Below are positions 1 through 7,385 of a stretch of 35,766 nt of DNA, piece after piece (positions within the stretch are counted from its first letter, which is position 1; the number at the start of each line of letters is the position of its first letter). This DNA comes from Burkholderiales bacterium (GTDB taxonomy: Bacteria > Pseudomonadota > Gammaproteobacteria > Burkholderiales > Burkholderiaceae_C), in the NCBI GenBank assembly GCA_028868895.1, contig JAGWTP010000038.1, forward strand, positions 1 to 35,766. Direction: 5' to 3'. Position numbers and translations under genes: made by a program. The notes beneath the pieces are model-generated. The model saw nothing but the letters and a program-made list of their open reading frames with translations, was not told the DNA's origin and made no database searches.

Positions 1-712
1 CGGCGATCGTCAGCAGGCTGCCCGACTTGAGCGCCGACTCGACGCGGGCGGTCTCGGACACCGGCGCCGAGACGGTTGCCGCGTCGCGCCCGGTGGCTGT
101 GGTTGCGTTCGAAGTCGAGGTCGAACTCGAGGTCGTGATCGATGTCGGCAGCGCCGGCGTGGCGGCGCCCACCGCCGGCACCGCCGGCGCAGCGGTGTTC
201 GCGCCCGCGGACGCAGTGTCGTCACCCTGCCAGCTCGCGCGCACCAGGCCCCCGCCGTTCACGCCGGCCGCCACATAGGCGGTCTGCGGCGGATAGCACA
301 GGCCCTGGTCGGCACAACCCTGGTAGGTGACCTTGACGCGGAAGTCGGCGTTCGCGCCCGCCACCGGCACGCGGATCGGCACCGCGCCGCGCAGCACCGC
401 GACGTTCTTCTGGAACGTCGCGTCGTACTCCTCCTGGCCGGGCGGGATCTCGACCGGCCCGAGCGTCGCGCCGGTGCCGACGAGCTCGACGCTCATGCGT
501 TCGCGGTACAGGTGGTAGTCGGGCGCGACATCGATGCGCAGCGCCAGCGTGTTTGCGTCGAGCACGTGCACCTGGCCGCGAAACGCCTGCGCCGGGTCGA
601 GGTACTCGCCGTCCGCGGCCCGGGCGGCATGCGCGGTGCCGCCGAGCAGTGCGCCGGTGCAGGCCGCGAGCAGCAGCGCGCGGGCGCGGTGGGTCCATCG
701 TGTGAGCGTCAT
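1..712 (-). CDS. dsbD: Thiol:disulfide interchange protein DsbD, N-terminal part (cut by window edge)
   Basis: Seen: an open minus-strand frame runs from ATG at 712 off the window edge, giving about 237 residues. A signal-peptide-like start (RARALLLAACTGALLGG) ends near AHA. A periplasmic domain follows with the motif TYQGCADQGLCYPPQ, whose two cysteines are typical of the DsbD alpha domain. A Thr/Ser/Ala-rich linker then leads to VESALKSGSLLTIA, the usual run-in to the membrane domain. Known: DsbD carries electrons from cytoplasmic thioredoxin across the inner membrane to periplasmic thioredoxin-like proteins. The start overlaps the stop of the ApbE gene (ATGA), so the two are translationally coupled. 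Inference: this DsbD may recharge the TlpA-like protein encoded at 3133–3654 in the same operon. The catalytic membrane and gamma domains lie outside the window. Confidence 0.88.
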   Translation of the reverse strand, partial: MTLTRWTHRARALLLAACTGALLGGTAHAARAADGEYLDPAQAFRGQVHVLDANTLALRIDVAPDYHLYRERMSVELVGTGATLGPVEIPPGQEEYDATFQKNVAVLRGAVPIRVPVAGANADFRVKVTYQGCADQGLCYPPQTAYVAAGVNGGGLVRASWQGDDTASAGANTAAPAVPAVGAATPALPTSITTSSSTSTSNATTATGRDAATVSAPVSETARVESALKSGSLLTIA

Positions 713-1719
713 GGGCTGACTCCAAGTTCGAATCGATCGGCCTCGGGCAGGCCGTGGTGGAAGGTGCGCAGGGCGGTGTCGACGGCGAGGAAGGTCGCCT
801 GCTGGGTGGCGAGGAACTCGAGCGCGTGCTCGCCCTTGAGCATCGCGATCGTGCTCAGCGCGCCGGCGGCCACGCAGGCCGGCGCGGTGACGCTGACCGA
901 CGCCCAGGCGCTCACCGGCCAGCCGGTGCGCGGATCGAGGATGTGGCAGTAGCGCCGCCCGTCGTGCTCGAAGAATCGTTCGTAGTCGCCGCTGCTGGCC
1001 AGCGCGCCTTCGCGCATGTCGACGCTGGCGATCGTGCCCTCGGTGCGGCGCGGATGCTGGATGCCGAAGTGCCAGGCACTGCCGTCGGCGCGCTCGCCGA
1101 GCACCCGGATGTCGCCGCCCAGGTTGACGAAGCCGTGGCGTTGACCGGCGGCGGCCAGCACCGCACACGCGCGGTCGGCGGCGTACTCCTTGCCGAAGCC
1201 GCCGAAGTCGAGTTCCATGCCGGCGCGCGGCAGCCGGATGCGGCGCGCCGGTGCGCCCGTTGGCGACCACTCGACCTGCTGCCAACCGATCAACGGCAGC
1301 AGCGCATCGAGCGCCGCCGGCTCGGGCACGCGCGCGGCGCGGAAGTTCCAGGCCTGGCGCAGCACACCGGAGGTGATGTCGAACAGGCCGTCGCTCCAGG
1401 TGTGGAGTTCGCCGGCAAAGTCGAGCAGCGCGGCGGTCTCGGCGTCGACCTCGATCGACGCATCGTGTCCGGCCGCCGCGTTGATGCGCGAGACGATGCT
1501 GTCGTCGCGGTAGCGCGAATACTTCAGCTCGATGCGGCGCACCTCGTCGATCGCCTCGCGCGCCGCCGCGGCGAGCGCGGGTTCGCACTGGCCCGGCGCG
1601 GCGTCGAGCCGGATCTCGCAGACGCTGGACATGGCCTGAAACTGGAAGCCGCAGGACGCGATCGGTGCGAGCGGTTCCAAGATGGGCGGCGCGTCGGATG
1701 ATCGGGCGGCGTGCAGCAT
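709..1719 (-). CDS. ApbE-family FAD:protein FMN transferase, DUF3570-associated type
   Basis: The 336-residue product has ApbE hallmarks: DFGGFGKEYAADR (171–183, Lys177), NLGGDIRVLG (199–208), ASSGDYERFF (241–250) and HILDPRTGWPV (259–269). Known: ApbE enzymes transfer FMN from FAD to a Ser/Thr of a target protein, using Mg2+. Two oddities are visible. The usual ADA(L)xT motif, whose Asp helps bind metal, reads AGALST with Gly286. No clear signal peptide or lipobox is present, whereas most Gram-negative ApbE proteins are exported; an internal Met30 would not add one. The stop of the DUF3570 gene directly abuts this ATG, and the stop here overlaps the dsbD start, so it sits inside a tight operon. 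The likely substrate is the DUF3570 barrel (see findings). Family assignment is firm; catalytic competence is not shown. Confidence 0.88.
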   Translation of the reverse strand: MLHAARSSDAPPILEPLAPIASCGFQFQAMSSVCEIRLDAAPGQCEPALAAAAREAIDEVRRIELKYSRYRDDSIVSRINAAAGHDASIEVDAETAALLDFAGELHTWSDGLFDITSGVLRQAWNFRAARVPEPAALDALLPLIGWQQVEWSPTGAPARRIRLPRAGMELDFGGFGKEYAADRACAVLAAAGQRHGFVNLGGDIRVLGERADGSAWHFGIQHPRRTEGTIASVDMREGALASSGDYERFFEHDGRRYCHILDPRTGWPVSAWASVSVTAPACVAAGALSTIAMLKGEHALEFLATQQATFLAVDTALRTFHHGLPEADRFELGVSP

Positions 1720-2877
1720 TCAGAACCGCTTGTTGACGCCGAACTGCACGAACGTGGCGTTGAACGGGTCGATCCCCGGCGAGCCGTTGCCGCCCAGGCG
1801 CCAGTGCGAGCGCTGCTCGTAGCGTTCGGCCTTCAGGTCGGTCGACCAGTCGGGCGTGAGCCGCAGCGCGACCTTCAGGCCCGCGGTGATGGCGCCGAAC
1901 GCCGACAGCCGCTGGTCCGGCGAGAGGTACTGCGGCGGGTTCGTGAAATAGCCCGGCGGATACGGCGCGCCGACCGTCGGGTCGTAGACCGGGTCGAAAT
2001 AGAAGCTCGCCGCGCTCTGCGAATACAGCCGCAGCGAAGGCGTCACGATGAACCGGGCACCCAGCGGCTGGACCCACTCGGCACCCAGCGTGTGGGCGTT
2101 GATGCCGAAGCTGTCGTGGTAGTAGCGGTAGCTGGCGCGCAGCGTCGAGCCGGGGTCGGAGAAGTAGTGGTTCCAGCGCGCCAGCACGATCGCCTGGTCG
2201 CGCCGGTTCGGGCGCACGTCGGGCGACTTGTAGGGGTCGGAGTAGTAGCCGCGGCCGCGGCTGAACGTGACGTCGAGCTGCGCCAGGTCGTTGGCCGTGA
2301 GCGCCTGGGTCACGCCGACGATGAACTCGGTGGTGCGCTTGCGCTCGTCCAGGGTCGGGTCGTTGTGCGAGCCGATCTTGTCGTGCGAGTAGCCGATGCC
2401 GACGTTCCAGGTGCGGTTGTTGTCTTCGCTCGAGAAGCTGGCGGCCAACGAGGCGGCGGTACTGTCGTAGTCGTTTTCCTTCGACTTGCTCAGGCCGAGC
2501 GAGTACGAGGAGCGATCCTCGTAGCGGGTGACCTTCACGTCGCCGGCATGGCGTTCGTCGCTCATGTGCAGCGTCGCGCCCGAGATCGCGCTGTGGTAGC
2601 GCGGCGTGGCGCCCGAGACGCTGTCGGCGACCACCGAACCCTCGACCGACCACTTCGGCGACAGCGGCGCGAGCACGTAGATCGACGGCGCCGAGACCTT
2701 GATGCGCTCCAGCCCGGGCTGCGAGTCCTGGTAGTGCAGGTACTTCACCGCCACCTCGCCGCGCTCGGGGGCGCTGTCGGCGTGCACCTGCACGCCGGGC
2801 AGCGCGAGTGCGGCGGCGATGATCGCGCCGGCCTTGTCGGCGCGCCTGGGCTTCGGGTCAGTTGCAGCCACAGCCAC
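1720..2877 (-). CDS. DUF3570 outer-membrane beta-barrel protein with SGAT motifs
   Basis: The 385-residue product resembles DUF3570 proteins. It has a weak signal-like segment (residues 17–33, ending VHA), long alternating aromatic/polar beta-strand segments, and a C-terminal phenylalanine (FVQFGVNKRF) typical of outer-membrane barrels. Residues 85–91 read DSVSGAT and residues 99–102 read SGAT. In NqrC and RnfG the DxxSGAT sequence is where ApbE attaches FMN. The apbE-like gene follows immediately with no gap, and the DUF4266 gene overlaps this start by 20 bp. Known: DUF3570 has no established function to my knowledge. Inference: a flavin-bearing surface or outer-membrane redox protein. The alternative is a plain structural barrel in which SGAT is a coincidental turn. 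Confidence 0.85.
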   Translation of the reverse strand: MAVAATDPKPRRADKAGAIIAAALALPGVQVHADSAPERGEVAVKYLHYQDSQPGLERIKVSAPSIYVLAPLSPKWSVEGSVVADSVSGATPRYHSAISGATLHMSDERHAGDVKVTRYEDRSSYSLGLSKSKENDYDSTAASLAASFSSEDNNRTWNVGIGYSHDKIGSHNDPTLDERKRTTEFIVGVTQALTANDLAQLDVTFSRGRGYYSDPYKSPDVRPNRRDQAIVLARWNHYFSDPGSTLRASYRYYHDSFGINAHTLGAEWVQPLGARFIVTPSLRLYSQSAASFYFDPVYDPTVGAPYPPGYFTNPPQYLSPDQRLSAFGAITAGLKVALRLTPDWSTDLKAERYEQRSHWRLGGNGSPGIDPFNATFVQFGVNKRF

Positions 2878-3091
2878 CTCCGCCCACGCCGTAGCCGCCC
2901 GAAGCGTTCTCCTTGCTGCCGTAGATGTGCTGCACGAAGCGCTGGTCGAGCGGATCGGCGCCCATCGTCATTTCGGGCTTGGCGAGGTTGCCGCGCTCCC
3001 AGGGCTGGGGCGGGGCGATCGCGCAGCCGCCGAGGGCCGCGGCGGCGAGCAGCGCGCAGCCTGCGCGCAACGAGCGGGAAGGTCGGGTCAT
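2858..3091 (-). CDS. DUF4266 small lipoprotein
   Basis: This is a 77-residue product starting MTRPSRS at 3091. A short basic start and hydrophobic stretch lead to the lipobox LGGC (Cys23), so it should be a lipoprotein. The mature part is WERGNLAKPEMTMGADPLDQ followed by a glycine-rich tail ending GGGGCGCN, with two cysteines one residue apart. This layout matches the DUF4266 family, which I know as a neighbour of DUF3570 and ApbE genes. The Cys-Gly-Cys tail could bind metal, form a disulfide, or be kept reduced by the neighbouring TlpA/DsbD pair; this is inference. The 3' end overlaps the DUF3570 gene by 20 bp, and the thioredoxin gene ends 41 bp upstream. A larger open frame continues upstream to 3598 but is a shadow of the thioredoxin gene. 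Confidence 0.82.
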   Translation of the reverse strand: MTRPSRSLRAGCALLAAAALGGCAIAPPQPWERGNLAKPEMTMGADPLDQRFVQHIYGSKENASGGYGVGGGGCGCN

Positions 3092-3132
3092 GGTGGGCAC
3101 CGTCGAGGGTGAGAAGGGCGGGGGTTGCAGCA

Positions 3133-3654
3133 TCACGGGGTGGCCAAGGCCTGCGCGATGCGGGCGTCGAGTTGCGTGCGCTCCTCTTCCTTGAAGCCCT
3201 TGTGCGCGGCGATCACCTTGCCGTCGCGGCCGATCAGGTACGACGAGGGCATGCCCTTGACCTCGAAGCGCCTGGCGGTCTCGCCCTTGGCGTCGAACGC
3301 GACGTTGAAGTGGGCCGGCACCTCGGCAAGGAATTTGTCGGCGTCGCCGCGCTTGGCGTCGAGGTTGACCGCGACGATCTCGAAGCCCTTCGCGCCGTAC
3401 TTGCTCTGCAGCTCGTTCATGAACGGAAACGACTGCTTGCATGGGCCGCACCACGAGGCCCAGAAGTCGACATAGACGACCTTGCCCTTCAGGGCGGCAA
3501 GGTTCACAGCGTCCTTCAGGCCCGGCAGGTTGAGGTCGGGCGCGGCGGCGCCGGCATCGAGCGACCAGGCCGCGGGCGCGGCCAGGGTGGCCACGCACAG
3601 GGTGGCCAGGCGCAGTGTCGAGAAGAGGCGGTTCGAAGGCATGGGGGTGTCCAT
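3133..3654 (-). CDS. TlpA/ResA-like periplasmic thioredoxin
   Basis: The 173-residue product has a signal peptide (hydrophobic stretch about 11–30, cleavage near AWS). A thioredoxin fold follows with the WCGPC active site (68–72) and a cis-proline motif GMPSS (Pro136), both typical of TlpA/ResA. Known: such proteins reduce specific periplasmic disulfides, often apocytochrome c or metallochaperone cysteines, and are recharged by DsbD or CcdA. The operon also encodes a c-type cytochrome upstream and a Cys-Gly-Cys lipoprotein and DsbD downstream, so any of these could be its partners (inference). An alternative start is Met5. The gap to the upstream cytochrome gene is 58 bp. Confidence 0.88.
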   Translation of the reverse strand: MDTPMPSNRLFSTLRLATLCVATLAAPAAWSLDAGAAAPDLNLPGLKDAVNLAALKGKVVYVDFWASWCGPCKQSFPFMNELQSKYGAKGFEIVAVNLDAKRGDADKFLAEVPAHFNVAFDAKGETARRFEVKGMPSSYLIGRDGKVIAAHKGFKEEERTQLDARIAQALATP

Positions 3655-3712
3655 TTCAAAGGGTTGAGAGGGTGGGGAGGATTGAAGTCGTGGGACGACT
3701 CGATGGCCTCGA

Positions 3713-5794
3713 TCAGCGCCCGGCGCGGCGTCGCCACACCACCGCGACGGCGGCCAGCGCGAGCAGCCACAGCGTCGGGTCGGTAGCGGCGGCGGGGCGC
3801 GCGATCGAGCAACCGCCGGCTCCGACGTTGCTCAGGCCGGGGGCGGTCGCATCGGGCGCGGTGGCCGAGGTGCGCACGGCCTGCAGCGCGACCTGCGTCG
3901 GGGCCGCGGCGGCGGTCGAGTCGATCACGACGGTGCCGGTCTCGGTGCCCGCCGCGGTGCTCGCCCAGGTGACGGTCAACCCGCAACTCTGGCCCGGCTG
4001 CAGGTCGAAGGCCGAGAGCGCGCAGCCACCGGCGGTGGCCGGCGCGAGCGTGAACGCGCCCGAACCGATGCGCACGCTGTTGACGTGCAGCACCGCCGTG
4101 CCGGTGCTCTGCAGCGTCAGCGTCTGCGAGCCGGCGCTGGCGGCCCCGGCGGTCACGCTGAACGTGAGCGTGCCGGGCACGACCGCGATCGCCGGCTGCG
4201 CCGCCGCGGTGCCGTTGCCGGCCAGCGTCAGGTCCGGCGGGTTGGTGCCGGTGGAGGCCACGTGCAGCGTGGCGCTGCGCGCGCCGACGGCGCCGGGCTG
4301 GAACGCCAGCGCCACGGTGCAGCTTGCACCCTGCGCCAGCGCCACGTTCAAGGTGCAGGCACCCGCGCCATTGCTGGCAACCGCGAACTCGGTGGGTTGC
4401 GCGCCCGCCAGCAGAAGTTGCTGCAGCGTGACCGCGCCCGGGCCCAGGTTGTTCAAGGTCACGGTGGCCGTCGATGCGCTGCCGCCCACGGTCGCGTCCG
4501 TGAACGTGACGGTGCTGGTGACGGGCACCCAGACGAGCACCGGCGACGAGTTGACGCCGGCGCCGCTCAGGGTCACGACGCTCGGCGAGCCGACCGCGTT
4601 CGACACGACGCTGACGCTGCCGGTCGCCGCGCCGTTGGTGGTCGGTGTGAACGTGACCGACAGCGTGCAGCTCGAAGAAGTGCCCAGGCTGGCCGGGCAG
4701 TTGTGGCTGACGGCGTACGGCGCGGTCGCGGTGACGCCGGAAATCGCGAGCGCGGCCGATCCGGTGTTGGTCAGCGTGACGGTGCGCGCGGTGGACGCAA
4801 CGCCGGTGGTCTGGTTGCCGAAGTCGAGTGCCGTTGCCGAGAGACCGGCGCTCGGCGCGGCGGCGGCCGCACCGGTGCCTGCCAGGTTCAGCAGCGCATT
4901 GCCGTTGCTCGCGTTCGAGGCCAGCGTCAGCGTGGCGCTGCGGCTGCCGGCCGCGCCGGGCGTGAACGTGAAGCCGACCGTGCAGGTGGCACCGGCGGCC
5001 AGGCTGGTGGTCGCGCTGCAGCTGCCGCTGCGGGTGAAGTCGGTGGGCGTCGTGCCGCCGAGCGTCAGGCCGCTCAGGGTCAGGGCGGCCGAGCCGCTGT
5101 TGCTCACCGTCACGGTCTGCACCGCACTCGTGCTGCCCAGTGCCTGCGCCGGGAACGTCAGCGTCGACGCGTTCAACGCGATCGTCGGCAGGCCGGTGCC
5201 GGCGCCGGTGCCGCTCAACGCGATCGCCACCGGTGTGAGCGTGTCGTTGTGCGTCAGGCTGAGCGTGCCGGTGCGGGTGCCGCTGGCGGTCGGCGTGAAT
5301 GCAACCAGCACGGTGCAACTGGTGCCGGTGGCCACGGCAGTGCCGCAGGTGCCGCCGGCGCGCGCGAAGTCGCCGCTGGTGGACACGCTCAATCCACCGA
5401 TCGAGTAGCCCGACTTCAGGCTCGCGGACACGGTGACGGTCTGCGCCGCCGCGGTGCTGCCGACGGCGGTGGACGCGAACGTCAACGTCGACGGCGCATT
5501 GCCGAGGTACGCGGCGACATCGGCGATGGCCGTGCCGTTGGTCGGGAACGCCGAGCGCAGCGAGCCCATGCCGCTGTTGTTGGTCGCGATCGCGTTCTCG
5601 ATGACGCTGCGCGCATTGCGGCCGAAGTAGATCTTGCTCGAGTTGCTCGTCAGCGGCGAGCCGCCGTGGCAGCCCGAGCAGCTGTTGCGGTACAGCGTGG
5701 CGCCGTTGACCGGGTCGTCGGCGCGAGCGGCGAACGACGCGAGCAGGCCCAGTGCCAGCGTGCCGATCAAGCGAGTCAGGAAGGTCGGTTTCAT
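3713..5794 (-). CDS. c-type cytochrome / choice-of-anchor D repeat protein with JDVT-CTERM-like sorting tail
   Basis: The 693-residue product starts at MKPTFLTRL (5794); the frame is open further upstream but lacks a signal there. Order of parts: signal peptide (to about residue 25), a small cytochrome c domain with haem motif CSGCH (39–43) and a candidate Met ligand in NNSGMGS, then five ASH/choice-of-anchor-D repeats of about 100 residues. Each repeat carries TLTF…VGS…TVTLSNxGS…CT…FTP…LSGTG-like blocks. The tail begins GAGGCSI, passes through DPTLWLLALAAVAVVW and ends in RRRAGR. This Gly-Cys, Asp-Pro-Thr, hydrophobic, arginine order fits the JDVT-CTERM sorting signal as I remember it. The gene immediately upstream is a CPBP protease of the kind that processes such tails. 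Inference: an anchored surface electron carrier. The exact CTERM class needs an HMM search. Confidence 0.8.
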   Translation of the reverse strand: MKPTFLTRLIGTLALGLLASFAARADDPVNGATLYRNSCSGCHGGSPLTSNSSKIYFGRNARSVIENAIATNNSGMGSLRSAFPTNGTAIADVAAYLGNAPSTLTFASTAVGSTAAAQTVTVSASLKSGYSIGGLSVSTSGDFARAGGTCGTAVATGTSCTVLVAFTPTASGTRTGTLSLTHNDTLTPVAIALSGTGAGTGLPTIALNASTLTFPAQALGSTSAVQTVTVSNSGSAALTLSGLTLGGTTPTDFTRSGSCSATTSLAAGATCTVGFTFTPGAAGSRSATLTLASNASNGNALLNLAGTGAAAAAPSAGLSATALDFGNQTTGVASTARTVTLTNTGSAALAISGVTATAPYAVSHNCPASLGTSSSCTLSVTFTPTTNGAATGSVSVVSNAVGSPSVVTLSGAGVNSSPVLVWVPVTSTVTFTDATVGGSASTATVTLNNLGPGAVTLQQLLLAGAQPTEFAVASNGAGACTLNVALAQGASCTVALAFQPGAVGARSATLHVASTGTNPPDLTLAGNGTAAAQPAIAVVPGTLTFSVTAGAASAGSQTLTLQSTGTAVLHVNSVRIGSGAFTLAPATAGGCALSAFDLQPGQSCGLTVTWASTAAGTETGTVVIDSTAAAAPTQVALQAVRTSATAPDATAPGLSNVGAGGCSIARPAAATDPTLWLLALAAVAVVWRRRAGR

Positions 5795-5820
5795 GGCGTC
5801 GATGAAGCGGTGGTGGGAAG

Positions 5821-6270
5821 TCACGTGAACAGGCGGGCCGCCCACAGGAGCCAGATGGCGTTGAAGCCGGCGTGCAGCGCGACGCACGGCGCGAGCCGGC
5901 GACGCTGCTCGTAGACGCGGCCGACGAGCAGCGCCGGCAGCAGCGTCAGCGCCGCCAGGGCGCCGGGGTGCAGTGCGGTATGGGCCGCAGCGAAGGCGAG
6001 GGCGGTGATCAGGTTGGCGGCCAACGCGCCGCCGCGCCAGCACGCCAGGCGGCGCATCAGTGCCTCCTGCAGGCCGGCGCGAAAGACCAGCTCCTCGACC
6101 ACCGGCGCGTAGACCAGCAGCAGCGCCCAGCGCGCTGCCACCGGCGCGAGGGCAAGCAGGGCCACGACGAGCAGGGGCAGCACGCCCACGACGAGCGCCG
6201 ATGCCTGGGCTGGCAATTGCCACGGCGCAGCAGGGGTCGGCGATGTGCACGAAGATTTCATCGGCCGCAT
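5821..6270 (-). CDS. CPBP glutamic-type intramembrane protease, probable JDVT-CTERM sorting protease (MrtJ-like)
   Basis: The 149-residue, highly hydrophobic product carries the three CPBP motifs: EELVFR (59–64, paired Glu and Arg), AAHTALH (His97) and LHAGFN (His133, Asn137). Known: this family includes CAAX prenyl proteases and the glutamic proteases of protein-sorting systems. It is short for the family, as I recall for the JDVT-CTERM protease. The next gene, 26 bp downstream, ends in a JDVT-CTERM-like tail, so this pair looks like one dedicated enzyme and substrate. The start is uncertain: Met1 (6270) overlaps an AT-rich, promoter-like stretch, so Met4 (6261) is also plausible. It appears to be the first gene of the minus-strand operon. 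Confidence 0.82.
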   Translation of the reverse strand: MRPMKSSCTSPTPAAPWQLPAQASALVVGVLPLLVVALLALAPVAARWALLLVYAPVVEELVFRAGLQEALMRRLACWRGGALAANLITALAFAAAHTALHPGALAALTLLPALLVGRVYEQRRRLAPCVALHAGFNAIWLLWAARLFT

Positions 6271-6410
6271 AATATGGAAAGATGTCCCAGATAGAAGATG
6301 GAGCCGTGCTACAGGTGTTACGACGCGTTGTCGTGGCGGTCCACCGCCTCCGGCCGCGCGAAATAAGTCACGATCGCTGCGTGTATTGATCTAACGCCCC
6401 GACCCAGCCC
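6271..6410. promoter_or_regulatory. Divergent intergenic region with AT-rich promoter candidates
   Basis: These 140 bp separate the minus-strand redox operon from the plus-strand DUF6502 gene and must hold both promoters. On the minus strand a TATTAT sequence (6269–6274) could be a -10 box, but it overlaps the first possible ATG of the protease gene; that favours the second ATG or a nearly leaderless transcript. On the plus strand TATTGAT at 6384–6390 is the best -10 candidate for DUF6502. No convincing -35 boxes were found, so exact sites are uncertain. Confidence 0.35.
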
Positions 6411-7385
6411 ATGAAGCGCGCCCCGCCCGAGAACCCCGCCACGGCACCTCAACCGCAGGTGCGGCCGAGTGCCGAGCACGCGCAACTGGCGTTGCGCGAG
6501 GCCGCTGTGCTGATGGCACCGGTGGCGCAATGGCTGCTGCGCCACGGTGTCTCGTACCCGGCGTTTGCCGACCTGTTGAAGACCGTGTTCGTCGAGGCCG
6601 CGCGCGGCGAACTCGAACGCAGCGACGCCAAGCCGACGCAGTCGGCGCTGAGCATGCTGTCGGGTGTGCACCGCAAGGACGTGCGCACGCTCGCGCAGGC
6701 GCCGGCCGCCGCGCGCTCCATGCCGCGCCCGCCCCTGTCGGCGCAGGTCTTCACGCGCTGGCTGACCGACCCGCGCTGGCGCGGCGCCGACGGCAAGCCG
6801 CGCGCGCTGCCTCGCGCCGGCGGGCGGCGCAGCTTCGAGGCGCTGTGCTTCGAGCTGTCGAACGACGTGCATCCGCGCACCGTGCTCGACGAACTGCTGC
6901 GGATCGGCGCCGTCGCCCTCGACGGCGAAAGCGTGGTCGTGCGCGCCACCTCGTTCGTGCCCTCGGCGCGCCTGGACGAGATGACCGCGCTGTTTTCGGC
7001 AAGCGCCTCGGACCACATCGCCGCGGCGGTCAGCAACCTGACGACGAGCGCGCCGAGGTATCTCGAGCAGAGCGTCTACGCCGACGGCCTGACCCCGGCG
7101 TCGATCGACGTCCTGCACGACGCCGCGCGGCAGGCCTGGGCAGCCGCGTTCGAGGCCGTCGTCACCCGCGCGCGCGAGCGCGTCGACCAGGATCGCGTTA
7201 CCGATGGCGACAGGCGCATGCGATTCGGCGTGTATTTTTTCAGTGAGGCGGCGCCGCATGTCGATTCGCCATCGACGTCGAGTCGATCCCGGCAGTCGAC
7301 GTCGAGCCGAACCGAGTCGCCGATGCCGAGCCGATCCGAGCGCCCCGCACCCCGCATCCGAACCCGCAAGAGGAGCCAGGAATGA
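6411..7385 (+). CDS. DUF6502 family protein
   Basis: The 324-residue product matches the DUF6502 pattern. It has an N-terminal helical region (LAQWLLRHGVSYPAFADLLK-type segment), a winged-helix-like part containing GVHRKDV, a central domain, and the conserved core end RMRFGVYFFSE. It is soluble with no signal peptide. Function is unknown; the HTH-like layout suggests, without proving, a DNA- or RNA-binding role. After FFSE the frame continues for about 45 residues of Ser/Arg/Pro-rich sequence with an 8-residue period, encoded by a 24-bp-spaced repeat; this tail is likely unstructured. Its stop overlaps the start of the DUF5666 lipoprotein (ATGA), so the pair is coupled and probably acts in one process. 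Confidence 0.8.
   Translation: MKRAPPENPATAPQPQVRPSAEHAQLALREAAVLMAPVAQWLLRHGVSYPAFADLLKTVFVEAARGELERSDAKPTQSALSMLSGVHRKDVRTLAQAPAAARSMPRPPLSAQVFTRWLTDPRWRGADGKPRALPRAGGRRSFEALCFELSNDVHPRTVLDELLRIGAVALDGESVVVRATSFVPSARLDEMTALFSASASDHIAAAVSNLTTSAPRYLEQSVYADGLTPASIDVLHDAARQAWAAAFEAVVTRARERVDQDRVTDGDRRMRFGVYFFSEAAPHVDSPSTSSRSRQSTSSRTESPMPSRSERPAPRIRTRKRSQE
7272..7306 (+). repeat. Two copies of an 11-bp repeat, 24 bp apart, in the DUF6502 tail
   Basis: TCGACGTCGAG occurs at 7272–7282 and again at 7296–7306. The 24-bp spacing keeps frame and gives the peptide period STSSRSRQ / STSSRTES. Degenerate related units (GCCGAGCCGATCC) continue to about 7340. It probably arose by slippage in a Ser/Arg-rich tail. 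Confidence 0.7.

Noticed and set aside
3713-5500. Possible tandem DNA repeats or array in the cytochrome gene
   Set aside because: The periodicity is at protein level: five diverged anchor-D domains of about 100 residues. The DNA copies are not near-identical.
1711-5914. Long plus-strand frames opposite the redox operon (1711–3786, 3615–5408, 4085–5914)
   Set aside because: They mirror the minus-strand DUF3570, thioredoxin and cytochrome genes, which have clear motifs. The plus frames show only compositionally biased sequence.
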